In this document: in pieces, positions 23,329 to 32,800 of the stretch | Layout of the letters: every line of letters begins with the position of its first letter | How positions within the stretch are numbered: position 1 is the stretch's first letter | From: Anaerolineae bacterium | GTDB lineage: Bacteria > Chloroflexota > Anaerolineae > B4-G1 > SLSP01 | Length of the DNA stretch: 45,775 nucleotides | Assembly (NCBI GenBank): GCA_016931315.1 | Contig: JAFGFB010000034.1 | Span: 1-45,775, forward strand | Reading direction: 5' to 3' | Program-made: the position numbers and the translations under genes | Notes under the pieces: model-generated | What the model saw: the letters and a program-made list of their open reading frames with translations, nothing else | Told to the model about the DNA's origin: nothing | The model's database searches: none

Positions 23329-25986
23329 TCATTTGCGTCCCTTGACATGGGCGGCGCGCAGTCCGCGGTAGGCACCTGGCGCGTGCGCCTTGCGTTTGCC
23401 ATCCCACGTATCAATAATGTGCAGTGTATTGCCCTCGACATGCTCCAGATACACAAAATGCCCCCCATCCGCGCGGCGCAGGATAATTTCCCAACCGTCT
23501 TCCAGAAGGCGTTGCAGTTCGCGACCTGAACGGCTGAGATTGTCTTTCAAATGTCCGTCGAAGACCGGGAACAGGGGTACGGCAGTCTCCCACGCCATGA
23601 AGTTATCATTGTTGTAGCCTGTTCCTGCTGCGACGAGCAATTTATCCAGCAATGACGGCGTCATTACCCGTCTGTAAATCTTGCGGAGGATGATCGCAAA
23701 ACCGGTAAGAAAACAGCCATAGCGCCCAATCGTCTCCTGGTTCGAGAGAGGATCTGGCTCGGCGCCAAAATCGTAAGCCGCCCAGCGCGGGTCTTTTTGC
23801 GCCAGCGCGATATCTTCTTCTAACCGGGGCAGCACCTGTACTGCCATCTCCCAGGGGCTGTCAGTCTCGATGGCGCGATAATCGGCATCAGGGTAATACT
23901 GATCGTACCAGCTTCGGAGGTCATCTCCCCAGGTCTGCGGATTAATTGCGATAATCTCACGTTCCTGCGGTCCCACACCCGCATCATCTGCGGAATGTCC
24001 CAGCGTGTAGAGTTGGTCCGCGGAGCCAATAGCGGCAGCGATCCGCCAATTCAACAGGTCGAGGGGATCCTCGACCTGCGGCAGCAGGATGTAGGTGCGG
24101 TGATAAGGCTCGCGCGGCGGGACACTGCTCAACGCAACCCTTTCGCTAAAAGTGGGTTGAGGAGGATTCCCTTTTCGCAGCCGCGCAGCCCGCACTCCCT
24201 GAAAATCTGCGGCGGTTTTCCGCTTGCGTTTACCGTCCCAGGTGTCAATGATGTGCAGGGTATCTCCTTCCACTTCCTCCAAATACACAAAGTGCGCTCC
24301 ATCTGCCCGCCGGAGGATTATTTCCCAACCCTCTTTCAGCATGTCCTCCAACTGCCTGGCTGTGCGTTGAACATTGTCCTTGATGCTCTGATCGAAAATG
24401 GGAAACAGCGGCACGGCTTTTTGCCATACCATGATGTTATCCAGGACATAGGCGGCGCGGGCTGCCACCAGAATCTTATCGAGGAGCGGTGGGGTTACGT
24501 CTCGTTGCAGGTGTTTGCGCAGGATAATGGCCAACCCCGTGAGAAAGCACCCATAGCGCCCAATGGTTTCTGAATCCAAAGGGGATTCCCCGAAGTTGAC
24601 CTCGGCCCAGCGTGTGTCGGTCTGCGCCAGGGCAATATCCTCTTCCAAAGGCGGCATGAGCCTCACTGCCATCTCCCACTGGCTGGCAGTCTCGATGGCG
24701 GCAAACTCGGCGCCAGGGTAGTGCTCATCATACCAGGCTTGCAGGTCAGCATCCCAGGCTTGCGGGTTGATGGCGATGATTTCACGTTCATCGGGGCCTA
24801 CGCCGGCATCATCAGCCGAATGTCCCACGGTGCGCAGGTTCATGAGCGAGCCGATAGCCGCTGCCATCCGCCATTCGGCGCGTTCAACTGTATCCGAAAT
24901 CTGTGGCAACAAAATGTAGGTGCGCCGATAGGGTGTTCGCGGGGGGACATAAGCTGTTGGGGCCTCTGAATCCGTGGCGGCGGTTGCCTTTGTCACGGAT
25001 ACACGCTCACGCTGCAATGGCGCATAGGCTGTGCCGGTGACGGGCAATTTGGCGCCAGTCCCCTTGTGGTTGTCAACGTGAAAGCGTTCCCAGGAAGAAA
25101 TCGCCATGCCGATCACATAGGGGTCCTTGCTGAGCTCGGTTTCGTACCAGGCCAGCTGGCGCGCGTTGTAGTCTCGCATCTCGGAATTCTGTTCTTCCTG
25201 ATTTGCTATCGCATTTGCCCCGCTGATCTCCGGACTGAGGGCACATTCGGTGATGAAGAGGGGAATTCGAAGCCCTTTGGGTAGCAGATATTGCCGGTAA
25301 ACCTGGCGGTAGCGCAGCGTGCTCCAACCCACGTCCTCTTCTCCAGGCAGCATCTGGTATTTGCCCGTCATCCACCAGGTCCAGGGCCAGCCGCTTTCCT
25401 GCAACCCCAGCAGCGCCGCCTGGTGTAATCCCGCTTCGATCGCAGGTAGAAAAGCACTCCACAGCGGCAAATCGGGTGTTCCTGGCGCAAAGTTGCCGAT
25501 AACGCATTTAAGCCCCCGCGTTTGCATGAGTGCCATTCGCTCGATTTCGAATTCAGCAAACCAACGCATGCCTTCGAGATCGCTCCATTCCGTCTCGCCA
25601 GGGCCTTCCCAATAGGTAATCGCCTTATAGGCTTGATAGGTGGCGTGTTGTGCTGCAATAAAACGCTCGGCAGCCTCGTAGGGCGTGAGACGTTGATTGC
25701 GTAGCCGGTGGATGTTCATATCGGTTTGCGGGGTTTGCCCGATAATCCATGTGCCCTCTGGTACTGCCTGAGCAACTTCCCAGTTATTTGAGAGTTTGAT
25801 CACACCAGGCTGAGCGGCTAGCAGCGCGGGCAGGTCCGGTGTGCTGCGCGTGATATGAAGCCCCAATTTCTTGGGGATGATAAAGGACTTTGTGACCGGC
25901 TTTGCAGGTTGCGCAACTGTGCTCGCTGTGGCAAGTGTGCCCCGTGTGTCTCGTCCTCGTTCGTTGCACATAGAGTGATGCGTCAT
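23329..25986 (-). CDS. Putative glycosidase-like protein with duplicated C39-like cysteine peptidase units
   Basis: An 885-residue protein without signal peptide or membrane helix. Residues about 35-310 look like a TIM-barrel glycosidase-like domain (start IIPKKLGLHITRS, later PLFITECAL with Glu247). Two very similar units of about 250 residues follow. Each has a leading segment (YILLPQ ... GHSADDAGVGP ... REIIAINPQ) and a papain-like C39_2-type domain: Cys480/His565/Asp581 in the first and Cys758/His843/Asp859 in the second. Context motifs are RYGCFLTG, HFVYLE and LHIIDTWDGKRK. The start at 25986 is chosen over 26004 because GGAG lies six bases before it. Downstream of ftsZ, it may act on the envelope, but function is not assigned. 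Confidence 0.72.
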   Translation of the reverse strand: MTHHSMCNERGRDTRGTLATASTVAQPAKPVTKSFIIPKKLGLHITRSTPDLPALLAAQPGVIKLSNNWEVAQAVPEGTWIIGQTPQTDMNIHRLRNQRLTPYEAAERFIAAQHATYQAYKAITYWEGPGETEWSDLEGMRWFAEFEIERMALMQTRGLKCVIGNFAPGTPDLPLWSAFLPAIEAGLHQAALLGLQESGWPWTWWMTGKYQMLPGEEDVGWSTLRYRQVYRQYLLPKGLRIPLFITECALSPEISGANAIANQEEQNSEMRDYNARQLAWYETELSKDPYVIGMAISSWERFHVDNHKGTGAKLPVTGTAYAPLQRERVSVTKATAATDSEAPTAYVPPRTPYRRTYILLPQISDTVERAEWRMAAAIGSLMNLRTVGHSADDAGVGPDEREIIAINPQAWDADLQAWYDEHYPGAEFAAIETASQWEMAVRLMPPLEEDIALAQTDTRWAEVNFGESPLDSETIGRYGCFLTGLAIILRKHLQRDVTPPLLDKILVAARAAYVLDNIMVWQKAVPLFPIFDQSIKDNVQRTARQLEDMLKEGWEIILRRADGAHFVYLEEVEGDTLHIIDTWDGKRKRKTAADFQGVRAARLRKGNPPQPTFSERVALSSVPPREPYHRTYILLPQVEDPLDLLNWRIAAAIGSADQLYTLGHSADDAGVGPQEREIIAINPQTWGDDLRSWYDQYYPDADYRAIETDSPWEMAVQVLPRLEEDIALAQKDPRWAAYDFGAEPDPLSNQETIGRYGCFLTGFAIILRKIYRRVMTPSLLDKLLVAAGTGYNNDNFMAWETAVPLFPVFDGHLKDNLSRSGRELQRLLEDGWEIILRRADGGHFVYLEHVEGNTLHIIDTWDGKRKAHAPGAYRGLRAAHVKGRK

Positions 25987-26057
25987 GGCTTGCTCCTGAT
26001 CCATACAACAGGCAAGGGCGCCGGGGAAATCTCCGTTCTCGGCGCCTGCTGGTGGCT

Positions 26058-26303
26058 CTATCTGGATGAAGTGATTTTCACAATATCGCCATCCTGGTTC
26101 ACGGTGGCGTGCACAACCCGGGTCAAACTGTGCCCATCGGGCAAGGAAAGTTTACCCTTAAAGGTTAAGATGAAGATTTCTGAGTTGGCCTTCCCTGCCG
26201 TGGCGCGCGCAGAGATTTCCGGTTCGGCGTCCTTGAGCTCCGGAAACTGGGAGTACACTTGGCGTTTGGCATTTGTAATGTGACGAGAAGCCAATTCAGC
26301 CAC
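26058..26303 (-). CDS. Small protein of unknown function, coupled to ftsZ
   Basis: An 81-residue soluble protein with no recognised domain. It has an Ala/Lys-rich helical first third and then a strand-rich part (EIFILTFKGKLSLPDG, TRVVHATVNQDGDIVKI). It starts with GTG at 26303, inside the last codons of ftsZ (8-base overlap), with an AGGAGG ribosome site inside the ftsZ 3' end. The coupling suggests coexpression with FtsZ and possibly a role in division, but this is inference. Confidence 0.7.
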   Translation of the reverse strand: MAELASRHITNAKRQVYSQFPELKDAEPEISARATAGKANSEIFILTFKGKLSLPDGHSLTRVVHATVNQDGDIVKITSSR

Positions 26304-27384
26304 TGTGAACTACCTCCTGGTTTTTCGCGGGAAGTGCTGCAGGTTCTGGGAAGATGAAGGCATCGCCCAACAGGTCTGCCAGAGTGTGGCGTCGTGCTGT
26401 TGCCGGCGCGGCGCGATGCGCTGTCGTCCTGCCGTTCTGTGCATTCAACCCGGTTGCAATTAGCGTAATCTGCACCCGTCCCTTGAGTTGTGGATCAATC
26501 ATCGCGCCGAAGAAAATCTGTGCGTCTTGTTTTGCCGCCTGGGAGATGTAGTCCATCGCCTCACTAATTTCGGTCAGCGTGAGGTCTTCGCCTCCGGTGA
26601 AATTCACCAGCAACCCTTCGGCGTCTTGTACCATCTCGATGTCCATCAATGGGTTCTCGATGGCGATGCGCGCTGCATCCAGCGCTTTTTCCTTACCTTC
26701 TGCATGCCCAATGGACATCAGCGTTCTGCCGGCATTCCCCACAACGGCTTTGACATCGGCAAAGTCAAGATTGATCAGACCAGCTTGGGTGACCAGTTCG
26801 GTTACTCCTTGTACCCCCTGTCGCAGAATCTCGTCTGCGACACGGAAGGCGATGCCTAGCGGAATACGTTTGTTGACGACCTCGAGCAATCTATCGTTGG
26901 CCACGACGATCAAGGCATCCACTTCTTCCAGCAGGTGTTCGATGCCTTCTTCGGCTGAGGCAAGGCGTCGCGGCCCTTCGAACATAAAGGGTTTCGTGAC
27001 GATGGCGATACTCAGCGCATTGGCTTCGTGTGCCAGATGGGCGATGATGGGAGCTGCCCCTGTTCCCGTTCCCCCACCCATACCGGCGGTAATGAAAACC
27101 ATATCGGTATCCTGAACCAACTCGCTCAGCACCCGTTCACTCTCTTGCGCTGCACGCCGTCCGATTTCGGGGTCTCCGCCCGCGCCAAGGCCATGTGTCA
27201 GCCCTGGTCCCAGGCGGATTTTGCTGGGGGCTTCTGATTGCAGCAACGCCTGGGTATCTGTATTGGCTGCAACGAAAGAGACGCCGGGAATCCCAATTTG
27301 AATCATACGGTCAACTGCGTTGCAACCGGCGCCGCCCACGCCTATTACCTTAATTCTTGCTTTGTCGAAACCTTCGGTTTTCAT
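26296..27384 (-). CDS. ftsZ: Cell division protein FtsZ
   Basis: A 362-residue tubulin-like GTPase that forms the division ring. Evidence is the N-terminal IKVIGVGGAGCNAVDRM, the tubulin signature GGGTGTG (103-109), VTKPFMFEGPRR, and the T7-loop region GLINLDFADVKAVV that completes the active site of the neighbouring subunit. The C-terminal linker is short, and the end (ALPAKNQEVVHSG) does not resemble the usual conserved tail that binds FtsA or ZipA; no ftsA is nearby. GGGAGAG precedes the ATG. An intergenic hairpin element separates it from mraZ upstream, and the small 81-residue gene overlaps its end. Confidence 0.96.
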   Translation of the reverse strand: MKTEGFDKARIKVIGVGGAGCNAVDRMIQIGIPGVSFVAANTDTQALLQSEAPSKIRLGPGLTHGLGAGGDPEIGRRAAQESERVLSELVQDTDMVFITAGMGGGTGTGAAPIIAHLAHEANALSIAIVTKPFMFEGPRRLASAEEGIEHLLEEVDALIVVANDRLLEVVNKRIPLGIAFRVADEILRQGVQGVTELVTQAGLINLDFADVKAVVGNAGRTLMSIGHAEGKEKALDAARIAIENPLMDIEMVQDAEGLLVNFTGGEDLTLTEISEAMDYISQAAKQDAQIFFGAMIDPQLKGRVQITLIATGLNAQNGRTTAHRAAPATARRHTLADLLGDAFIFPEPAALPAKNQEVVHSG

Positions 27385-27435
27385 CCCGACTCTCTCCCTT
27401 CTTGATTGCTATTGCATAACTCCAGTAAAAATAGA

Positions 27436-27605
27436 GTCTGTCCGAAAATTCATCTTGATGCGGAATTTGCGCCTGAAGGCGCGGTTTTGAGAGTATTTTT
27501 GGTTAGCGGGCTATGCCCGCTAACCAAAAAACCCATTCCAGAAAGCGAATTTGATCACAAGGTTCAGTGAGACCTCGCATCGTGCACCAATTTTCGGATA
27601 GGTTC
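27436..27605. repeat. MITE-like element, type C, between mraZ and ftsZ
   Basis: Ends GTCTGTCCGAAAATT (27436-27450) and AATTTTCGGATAGGTTC (27589-27605) are inverted repeats over about 13 bases. Inside is a perfect 16-bp hairpin with a TAT triloop (27496-27530, TTTTTGGTTAGCGGGC arms). Confidence 0.65.
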
Positions 27606-27644
27606 ATAGCGCTTGCAGGTGAGGCCTCGTAGGCGAGGGGACGC

Positions 27645-28079
27645 TCAAATGGCCGGATACGCCTCGTTTTGGGAGGGTAATTCTGCTCGCGCTTCCAATT
27701 GCACGGTCACTTCCGCCCACCGCTGTGCGTCCCATACCTCCAAGTGATTGTATAATCCCACAATAACGGCTTCGCCCTGAATGCCTGCGTATTGCCGCAG
27801 GTATTCAGGCATTGGAATGCGCCCTTCTGCATCGGGCATACAGCTCAGGGCGCCAGAAAACATCAGGCGTGCAAAGGCGCGGTCCCCCGAGCGCGTCAGG
27901 CACAGCTGCGCTTGTATTCTTGCTGCCAGCTGCTGCCATTCTTGAGCGGGATAGATGAGCAGGCAACGCTCGAGACCCCGAGTAAGGGTAAGCTCACCTT
28001 CAAGCCCGGAGCGGATCCTTCCGGGAAGCGTGAGACTCCCTTGTGCATTCGCCTGACAATAAAACTCACCGAGGAACAT
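27645..28079 (-). CDS. mraZ: Transcriptional regulator MraZ
   Basis: A 144-residue protein with two SpoVT/AbrB-like halves, as in MraZ, the DNA-binding regulator that heads the division and cell wall (dcw) cluster in many bacteria. Evidence is MFLGEFYCQANAQGSLTLPGRIR in the first half and PDAEGRIPMPEYLRQYAGI with GLYNHLEVWDAQRW in the second. The usual partner rsmH and the mur/ftsI genes are absent; only ftsZ follows, 260 bases away. It starts 16 bases after the stop of the caspase-like protease gene, so it may be read as the last gene of that operon. Confidence 0.9.
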   Translation of the reverse strand: MFLGEFYCQANAQGSLTLPGRIRSGLEGELTLTRGLERCLLIYPAQEWQQLAARIQAQLCLTRSGDRAFARLMFSGALSCMPDAEGRIPMPEYLRQYAGIQGEAVIVGLYNHLEVWDAQRWAEVTVQLEARAELPSQNEAYPAI

Positions 28080-28095
28080 GGCTTACCTGCACCCG

Positions 28096-29796
28096 CTACT
28101 TCGACATGACGGCTTTGAGAATTGCGCCGCGTTCGTCAACGGTCACCTTGACCACCTGGTGATGGGGACCTTCACCGTTGCCCGGGAATTCTTTCTCGAG
28201 CGTGAAAGCCCATTTGGCGTTGGGGCGTCGCGCCCCGCGCCCCTTGATATGGGAGTTTTCCAATCCCTCATTGCTCAGGATAACCGGTGCTGCGTGAATG
28301 CGCGCCTGTGCCAGATGGGGCAGGCTGGCTTCAATACGCCCTTTGACTGTAGCCACCAGGTCTTCAGGGAGCAGGTTCTTGTGATCCTTTGCCTGCCGCT
28401 GATAAACCAGCGGTGGGCAGAGGGCTTTGCTTACCAGTTCGATATTGCCATCCGGCAATCCGGGCAGCGCGGGATCGCCATAGAGCACAAAGCTGAGCAG
28501 CGTTTTTTGATCCTCGCTATCGAGATATCCCTGGCGTTCCTGCATTTCTCGGGCCAGATTGACCTTGGCGTATTTCAGGGCTTCACCGACCGTCAGATGG
28601 GCTAAAAGCCCTTTCCAGAAGAACTTCCCCAGCAAATCCGCGCCGATCAGGGGCGGGGCAGCGGTTCCGTAGGCCACTTTGGTTGAACCGATGACTGCCC
28701 TTGCCTGGCTCGCAAGGAATTTCAACGCCAGCGAAGTCTCGCTGCTCTTTCCCAGGATATTGGCGCCATAGCAAGCTTCGGTGAAAATGACTGTCCCCGC
28801 ATATTCCTCGCTGTTTAGGTCTTCTTGGCGCAATGCGACCGGGAAGAGTTCATAGCCAGCGGGGAAGAGCGTGTCACGCTGCCCATACCAGTTGGGACCA
28901 TCTTCGATGCCGTGCAGGTTGAAGTAGCTGAGGGGCGCGTAAGTCACACGTTTGAACTCTTGATAGGTGAGCGGCGGAGAGATTCGCAGGGGGTGGTGTT
29001 CTCCAATGGTCTGTAGTACCTGCCGGGAAGCTTTGCGCCAGATGCTGGCGGAATAGCCCAATCCCGCGCGTGGGTCTTCCTTCTCCCCCTCCATTCGCAG
29101 GCTGTGCAACAGTGCGGCAAGCGCGCCTTTATCCGTGGCGGTCTTACGCCGGTGCGCGGTGATGATTTCCTGAATGAGCTTTAGAAGCATGGTGACGGCT
29201 TCACCCTGACCGTCGGGCAGCCGTCCGACGGCCCTTTCTGGAATGAAGTAATTGGTGTCCTGTGAGGCGTACGGATTATCGGAAGGCACGTCGGCATCCT
29301 GATCAGTGATGGGATTGGGCAGGCGATGAAAGGGGATGATGGTATCTCCTCCGACAATGAGCAGGTAGCGGATTTCTTGCCGGCGAAGTTTGAGCTGGGT
29401 GTTGAGCTGCTCAATCAGCACTTTGATCTGCCAGGGATTGGTCGGCTCGACGGCTTGCAATCCATACGGTGCGAGGGATGCTGTGTCATCTACATAGATC
29501 AGAATTGCGTTAAGGTGCACGTGTTCGGAGACGGCCAGCTGTAGCTGGTTGAGGGCTTCATCTACCAGCTGAAAACCTTCACCACCATATCTTTTTTCTA
29601 GCCCCTGCCGGCTGGAAATGGTGAGATAGACATCACCAGAGCGATTCGTCTTGGGCTGAGAGGTGGATTTACCATCCACTAGCAAAGTAGTAATCAACTG
29701 CTCCATCTCAAATTGCGCTTCTGCCAGGGCTTTAGCCGTTGCCTCAGAGCTGGTGGGCGCGAATACGGCCGTGGGAAATGGTTTCAGACTTGCCAT
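28096..29796 (-). CDS. C25/caspase-like cysteine protease
   Basis: A 566-residue cytoplasmic protein with a caspase-type fold resembling peptidase C25 (gingipain) and CHAT proteases. Core strands and motifs are RYLLIVGGDTIIPFHRLPNP (144-162), SDNPYASQDTNYF with VGRLPD, then YFNLHGIEDG (His295) and VIFTEACYGANI (Cys342). The family-type closing segment LLSFVLYGDPALPGLPDG follows. His295/Cys342 form the expected catalytic dyad. About 140 residues precede the core and about 115 follow. No signal peptide is seen, unlike secreted gingipains. The ATG at 29796 is chosen for its AGGGGAT site. It starts 17 bases after the giant NACHT-TPR gene, with which it is surely cotranscribed. Substrate specificity is unknown. 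Confidence 0.82.
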   Translation of the reverse strand: MASLKPFPTAVFAPTSSEATAKALAEAQFEMEQLITTLLVDGKSTSQPKTNRSGDVYLTISSRQGLEKRYGGEGFQLVDEALNQLQLAVSEHVHLNAILIYVDDTASLAPYGLQAVEPTNPWQIKVLIEQLNTQLKLRRQEIRYLLIVGGDTIIPFHRLPNPITDQDADVPSDNPYASQDTNYFIPERAVGRLPDGQGEAVTMLLKLIQEIITAHRRKTATDKGALAALLHSLRMEGEKEDPRAGLGYSASIWRKASRQVLQTIGEHHPLRISPPLTYQEFKRVTYAPLSYFNLHGIEDGPNWYGQRDTLFPAGYELFPVALRQEDLNSEEYAGTVIFTEACYGANILGKSSETSLALKFLASQARAVIGSTKVAYGTAAPPLIGADLLGKFFWKGLLAHLTVGEALKYAKVNLAREMQERQGYLDSEDQKTLLSFVLYGDPALPGLPDGNIELVSKALCPPLVYQRQAKDHKNLLPEDLVATVKGRIEASLPHLAQARIHAAPVILSNEGLENSHIKGRGARRPNAKWAFTLEKEFPGNGEGPHHQVVKVTVDERGAILKAVMSK

Positions 29797-29813
29797 GATT
29801 CTATCCCCTTCGC

Positions 29814-32800
29814 TCAAGAGTTGTGCTGGCGCTGACAGAAAATGGACACGGCGCTGACTGCTGCCCATTGTTTGTAGATGTCGGCATTATCCGGTTGAAG
29901 TTTGATTGCCTCACGCAGCATTGCCGCTGACTGTACATATTGTTTCAGCATCTTGTACAGCATACCCGCGCTGTAGTAATAGTGCGCCACTGAGGGTTCG
30001 AGCCGCGCGGCTTCCAGGTATGCGTTGAGTGCGGCATCATATTGCTCCTGCAATTCATAGGTTTTGCCCAATTCGTAATAGGCTTCTGCGGACGTTGGTA
30101 CAAGGTCCAGCCCGCGCAAAAAGTGCACGATGGCTTTGTCGAGATGTCCGAGCCGGCGGCATAACTTCCCCACTTGCATTTGATTCTCAATACGGTTGGG
30201 CGCCACGACCAATGCCTGCTCGTAGACCTGGAGCGCTTCATCGTCACGTTCCAGCGCTTCGTAGGTCGCGCCTAAAGCCGCGTAGGATTCGATCATTTTG
30301 GGATTCAGCGTGATGGCTTGTTCCAGCTGTTCCACGGCTTCTGGATGGCGCGCTGTGGATTGATAGACCACCCCCAACCGGTAATGGGTCTCAGCATTCT
30401 CCGGTTCAAGCTCCAACGCTTTCTGGTACGCTTCCAGAGCGCGGCCCCATTCGGTTCTTTTCTCATAGAGCATTGCCAGGCTGCGATAAGCCGGGGCATA
30501 ATCTCGTTTGAGGGCTAACGCGCGTTCGTACTGTGCCTGTGCTTCTTCCCATTCATCCAAAGCCATCGCTGCATCCCCCAATTTGAGCAGATAGTCTGGC
30601 TCGGTTGGCGCAAGCACTGCTGCGCGCCGGTAGGCATCGCGTGCCTGTTGGGGCTTTCCCTGGCGCTGATAGGCGTCTCCTAACTCCCCCCACCACGCTG
30701 GTTTATCGGGTTGGATTTGTAGTGCTTGCTCCAACAAAGGCATGGCTTGCTTATCATTGCCCATCTCGATGTAAGTAGCCGCGGCATTGTGCAGATAGTC
30801 TGCATTGCCAGGTTCCAGTTCAGCGGCGCGTAGGTGTTGTTCTATCGCCACATGATTGCGCTGTTGCGTGTTCAGAATTGCCCCTAACGCATTGTGCCAC
30901 GCCGCAATGCCGGACCTGAGGTCAATCGCTTTAGCCATGACGGCAGAGGCATTCTGAATCTGTCCCATTCGTTGCAGTGTCTGGCTCAGGGTGAAGTGAT
31001 AGAGCGCCTCTGTGGGATTGACTTCTGTGGCTTTGGTCAGTGCTGCTACGGTTTGTTCCTCTTGCTGTAGCGCCTGGTAGGTCAAGGCGAGCTCGTATTG
31101 TGTCTCGGGGTCGTCGGGTAGCAGCACATCGGCAATGCGCAGCTCGCGCAGGCTCTGTTGCCCATCCCCCTTGATGCGGAGCGTTCTCCCCAATTGTAGA
31201 TGTGCGCTGGCGCTGTGTGGCGCCTCTTCTACTGCCCGCCGCAGGTGCTCGATAGCTTTGGCATGGGCGCCGTTCAACGTCAAAATCTCACCCAACACGG
31301 TGTGGATGGCGGCATTGTTGGAGTCTTCTGCCAACAGCTGCCGTAAGACATTGATGGCGCTGCTGTATTCGGTGGCAGTGGGATGGTTGGTAGGAATTCC
31401 TGCTTCGCGCAGTGCCAGAGCCTGCCGTCCAAATCGAGCGAGTGCGCTTGCCGCGCTCAGCTGATAACGTGTCTCTCCTGGTTTGAGTGTGGCAGCTTTT
31501 GCATAAGCCTTCCAGGATTCCTCCCAGGCAGCCTTCCAATCTGCTTGCTCAGATGTCTGCCCGGTTCCCTTGACCGCCCCTCGAGTTTCGAGCAGGGAGC
31601 CTAGCTGCCACTGCGATTCCGCATCTGCCGGGTTCTGAGCCAGAATCGCGCTAAAGACTTGCGCTGCCTCTTCCTCATGTTGTGTTTTGCGCAGCGTAAT
31701 ACCATAGGCTTGTTGGTAACTCAGGTTTGTGGGCGCCAGGGCGCTGGCTTGCTGATAGGCTTCCAATGCGGCTTCGATTTCAGCGCGTTCCTCATGCAAC
31801 TGCCCTAGAGTGAAATATGCCTCGGCATCGTGTGGGTCGAGTACGATGGCTTGTTGCAGGACAGCGTGCGCCTTATCGGCGTCATGAATTTGCCGGTAGA
31901 GCATGCCCAGGTTGTGGTGGTTGATGGCTGCCTCGGGCTGTAGCGTGAGCGCCGTCTGGTACGCCACCAGGGCTTCCGAAAACTGCTCTTGTCGTACGTG
32001 GATAGCACCTATCCAGCGATAGGCGTCAACCTCGCCAGGATTACGCTGCACTGCCTCTTGCAGTGCTTCGAGCGCTGCGGGAAATTGCTCCAGTGCATAA
32101 AGATTTCTTCCGATACCACAGTAATGGGCAGAGTTCTCAGGTTCCAGTTCCGCTGCCTGGCGATATTCGTCGAGGGCTTCCTGATGGCGCTGTTCTTCCA
32201 TATGGATGTATGCCAACTGTACACGACTTTCTGCGGCTTGTGGCGCAAGGCTCACGGCTTTTTGTGCTGCTTCCAGGGCTGATTCGTAGCGTTGCAGGGC
32301 GCAGAGCGCCTGTGATAAGTGTTGCCAATAGCGGGTGGTCTCCGGCGCATGCGCCACGGCCTGCTCGAACTCCATGGTTGCTATGGAATTTTGATTCTGC
32401 TTCTGGTAGACCTGCCCCAGGTTGTCATGAATTTCTGCGTCTTCAGGCGCCAGCCCCGTAGCCACTTTTAACATTTCCAGGGCGCGTTCCAGATTTCCTA
32501 GCCGCTGGAAGATAAGCCCCATGTGCCGGTAGGTCTCCGGTTCGTGCGGCGCCAGTTCTGCTGCCTTTACATATTGACCAAGCGCCTCGGTAAGCGACCC
32601 CCGGGCGACCAGTGTATGTCCCATTTCTGCATAAAGCGCGGGATTCTGTGGCTCCAGGTCGCGAGAGGCCTGAAGTAGCGCCAGGGCTTCTTCCCATTGC
32701 CCCATTTCGCGGTGTAAAGCGGCAATTTGCAACCGGTATTCCATGCACCCTGGTTCCAGGCGGGAAGCTGCCTGGAAGGTCGTTAAAGCGGGCTTGAGAT

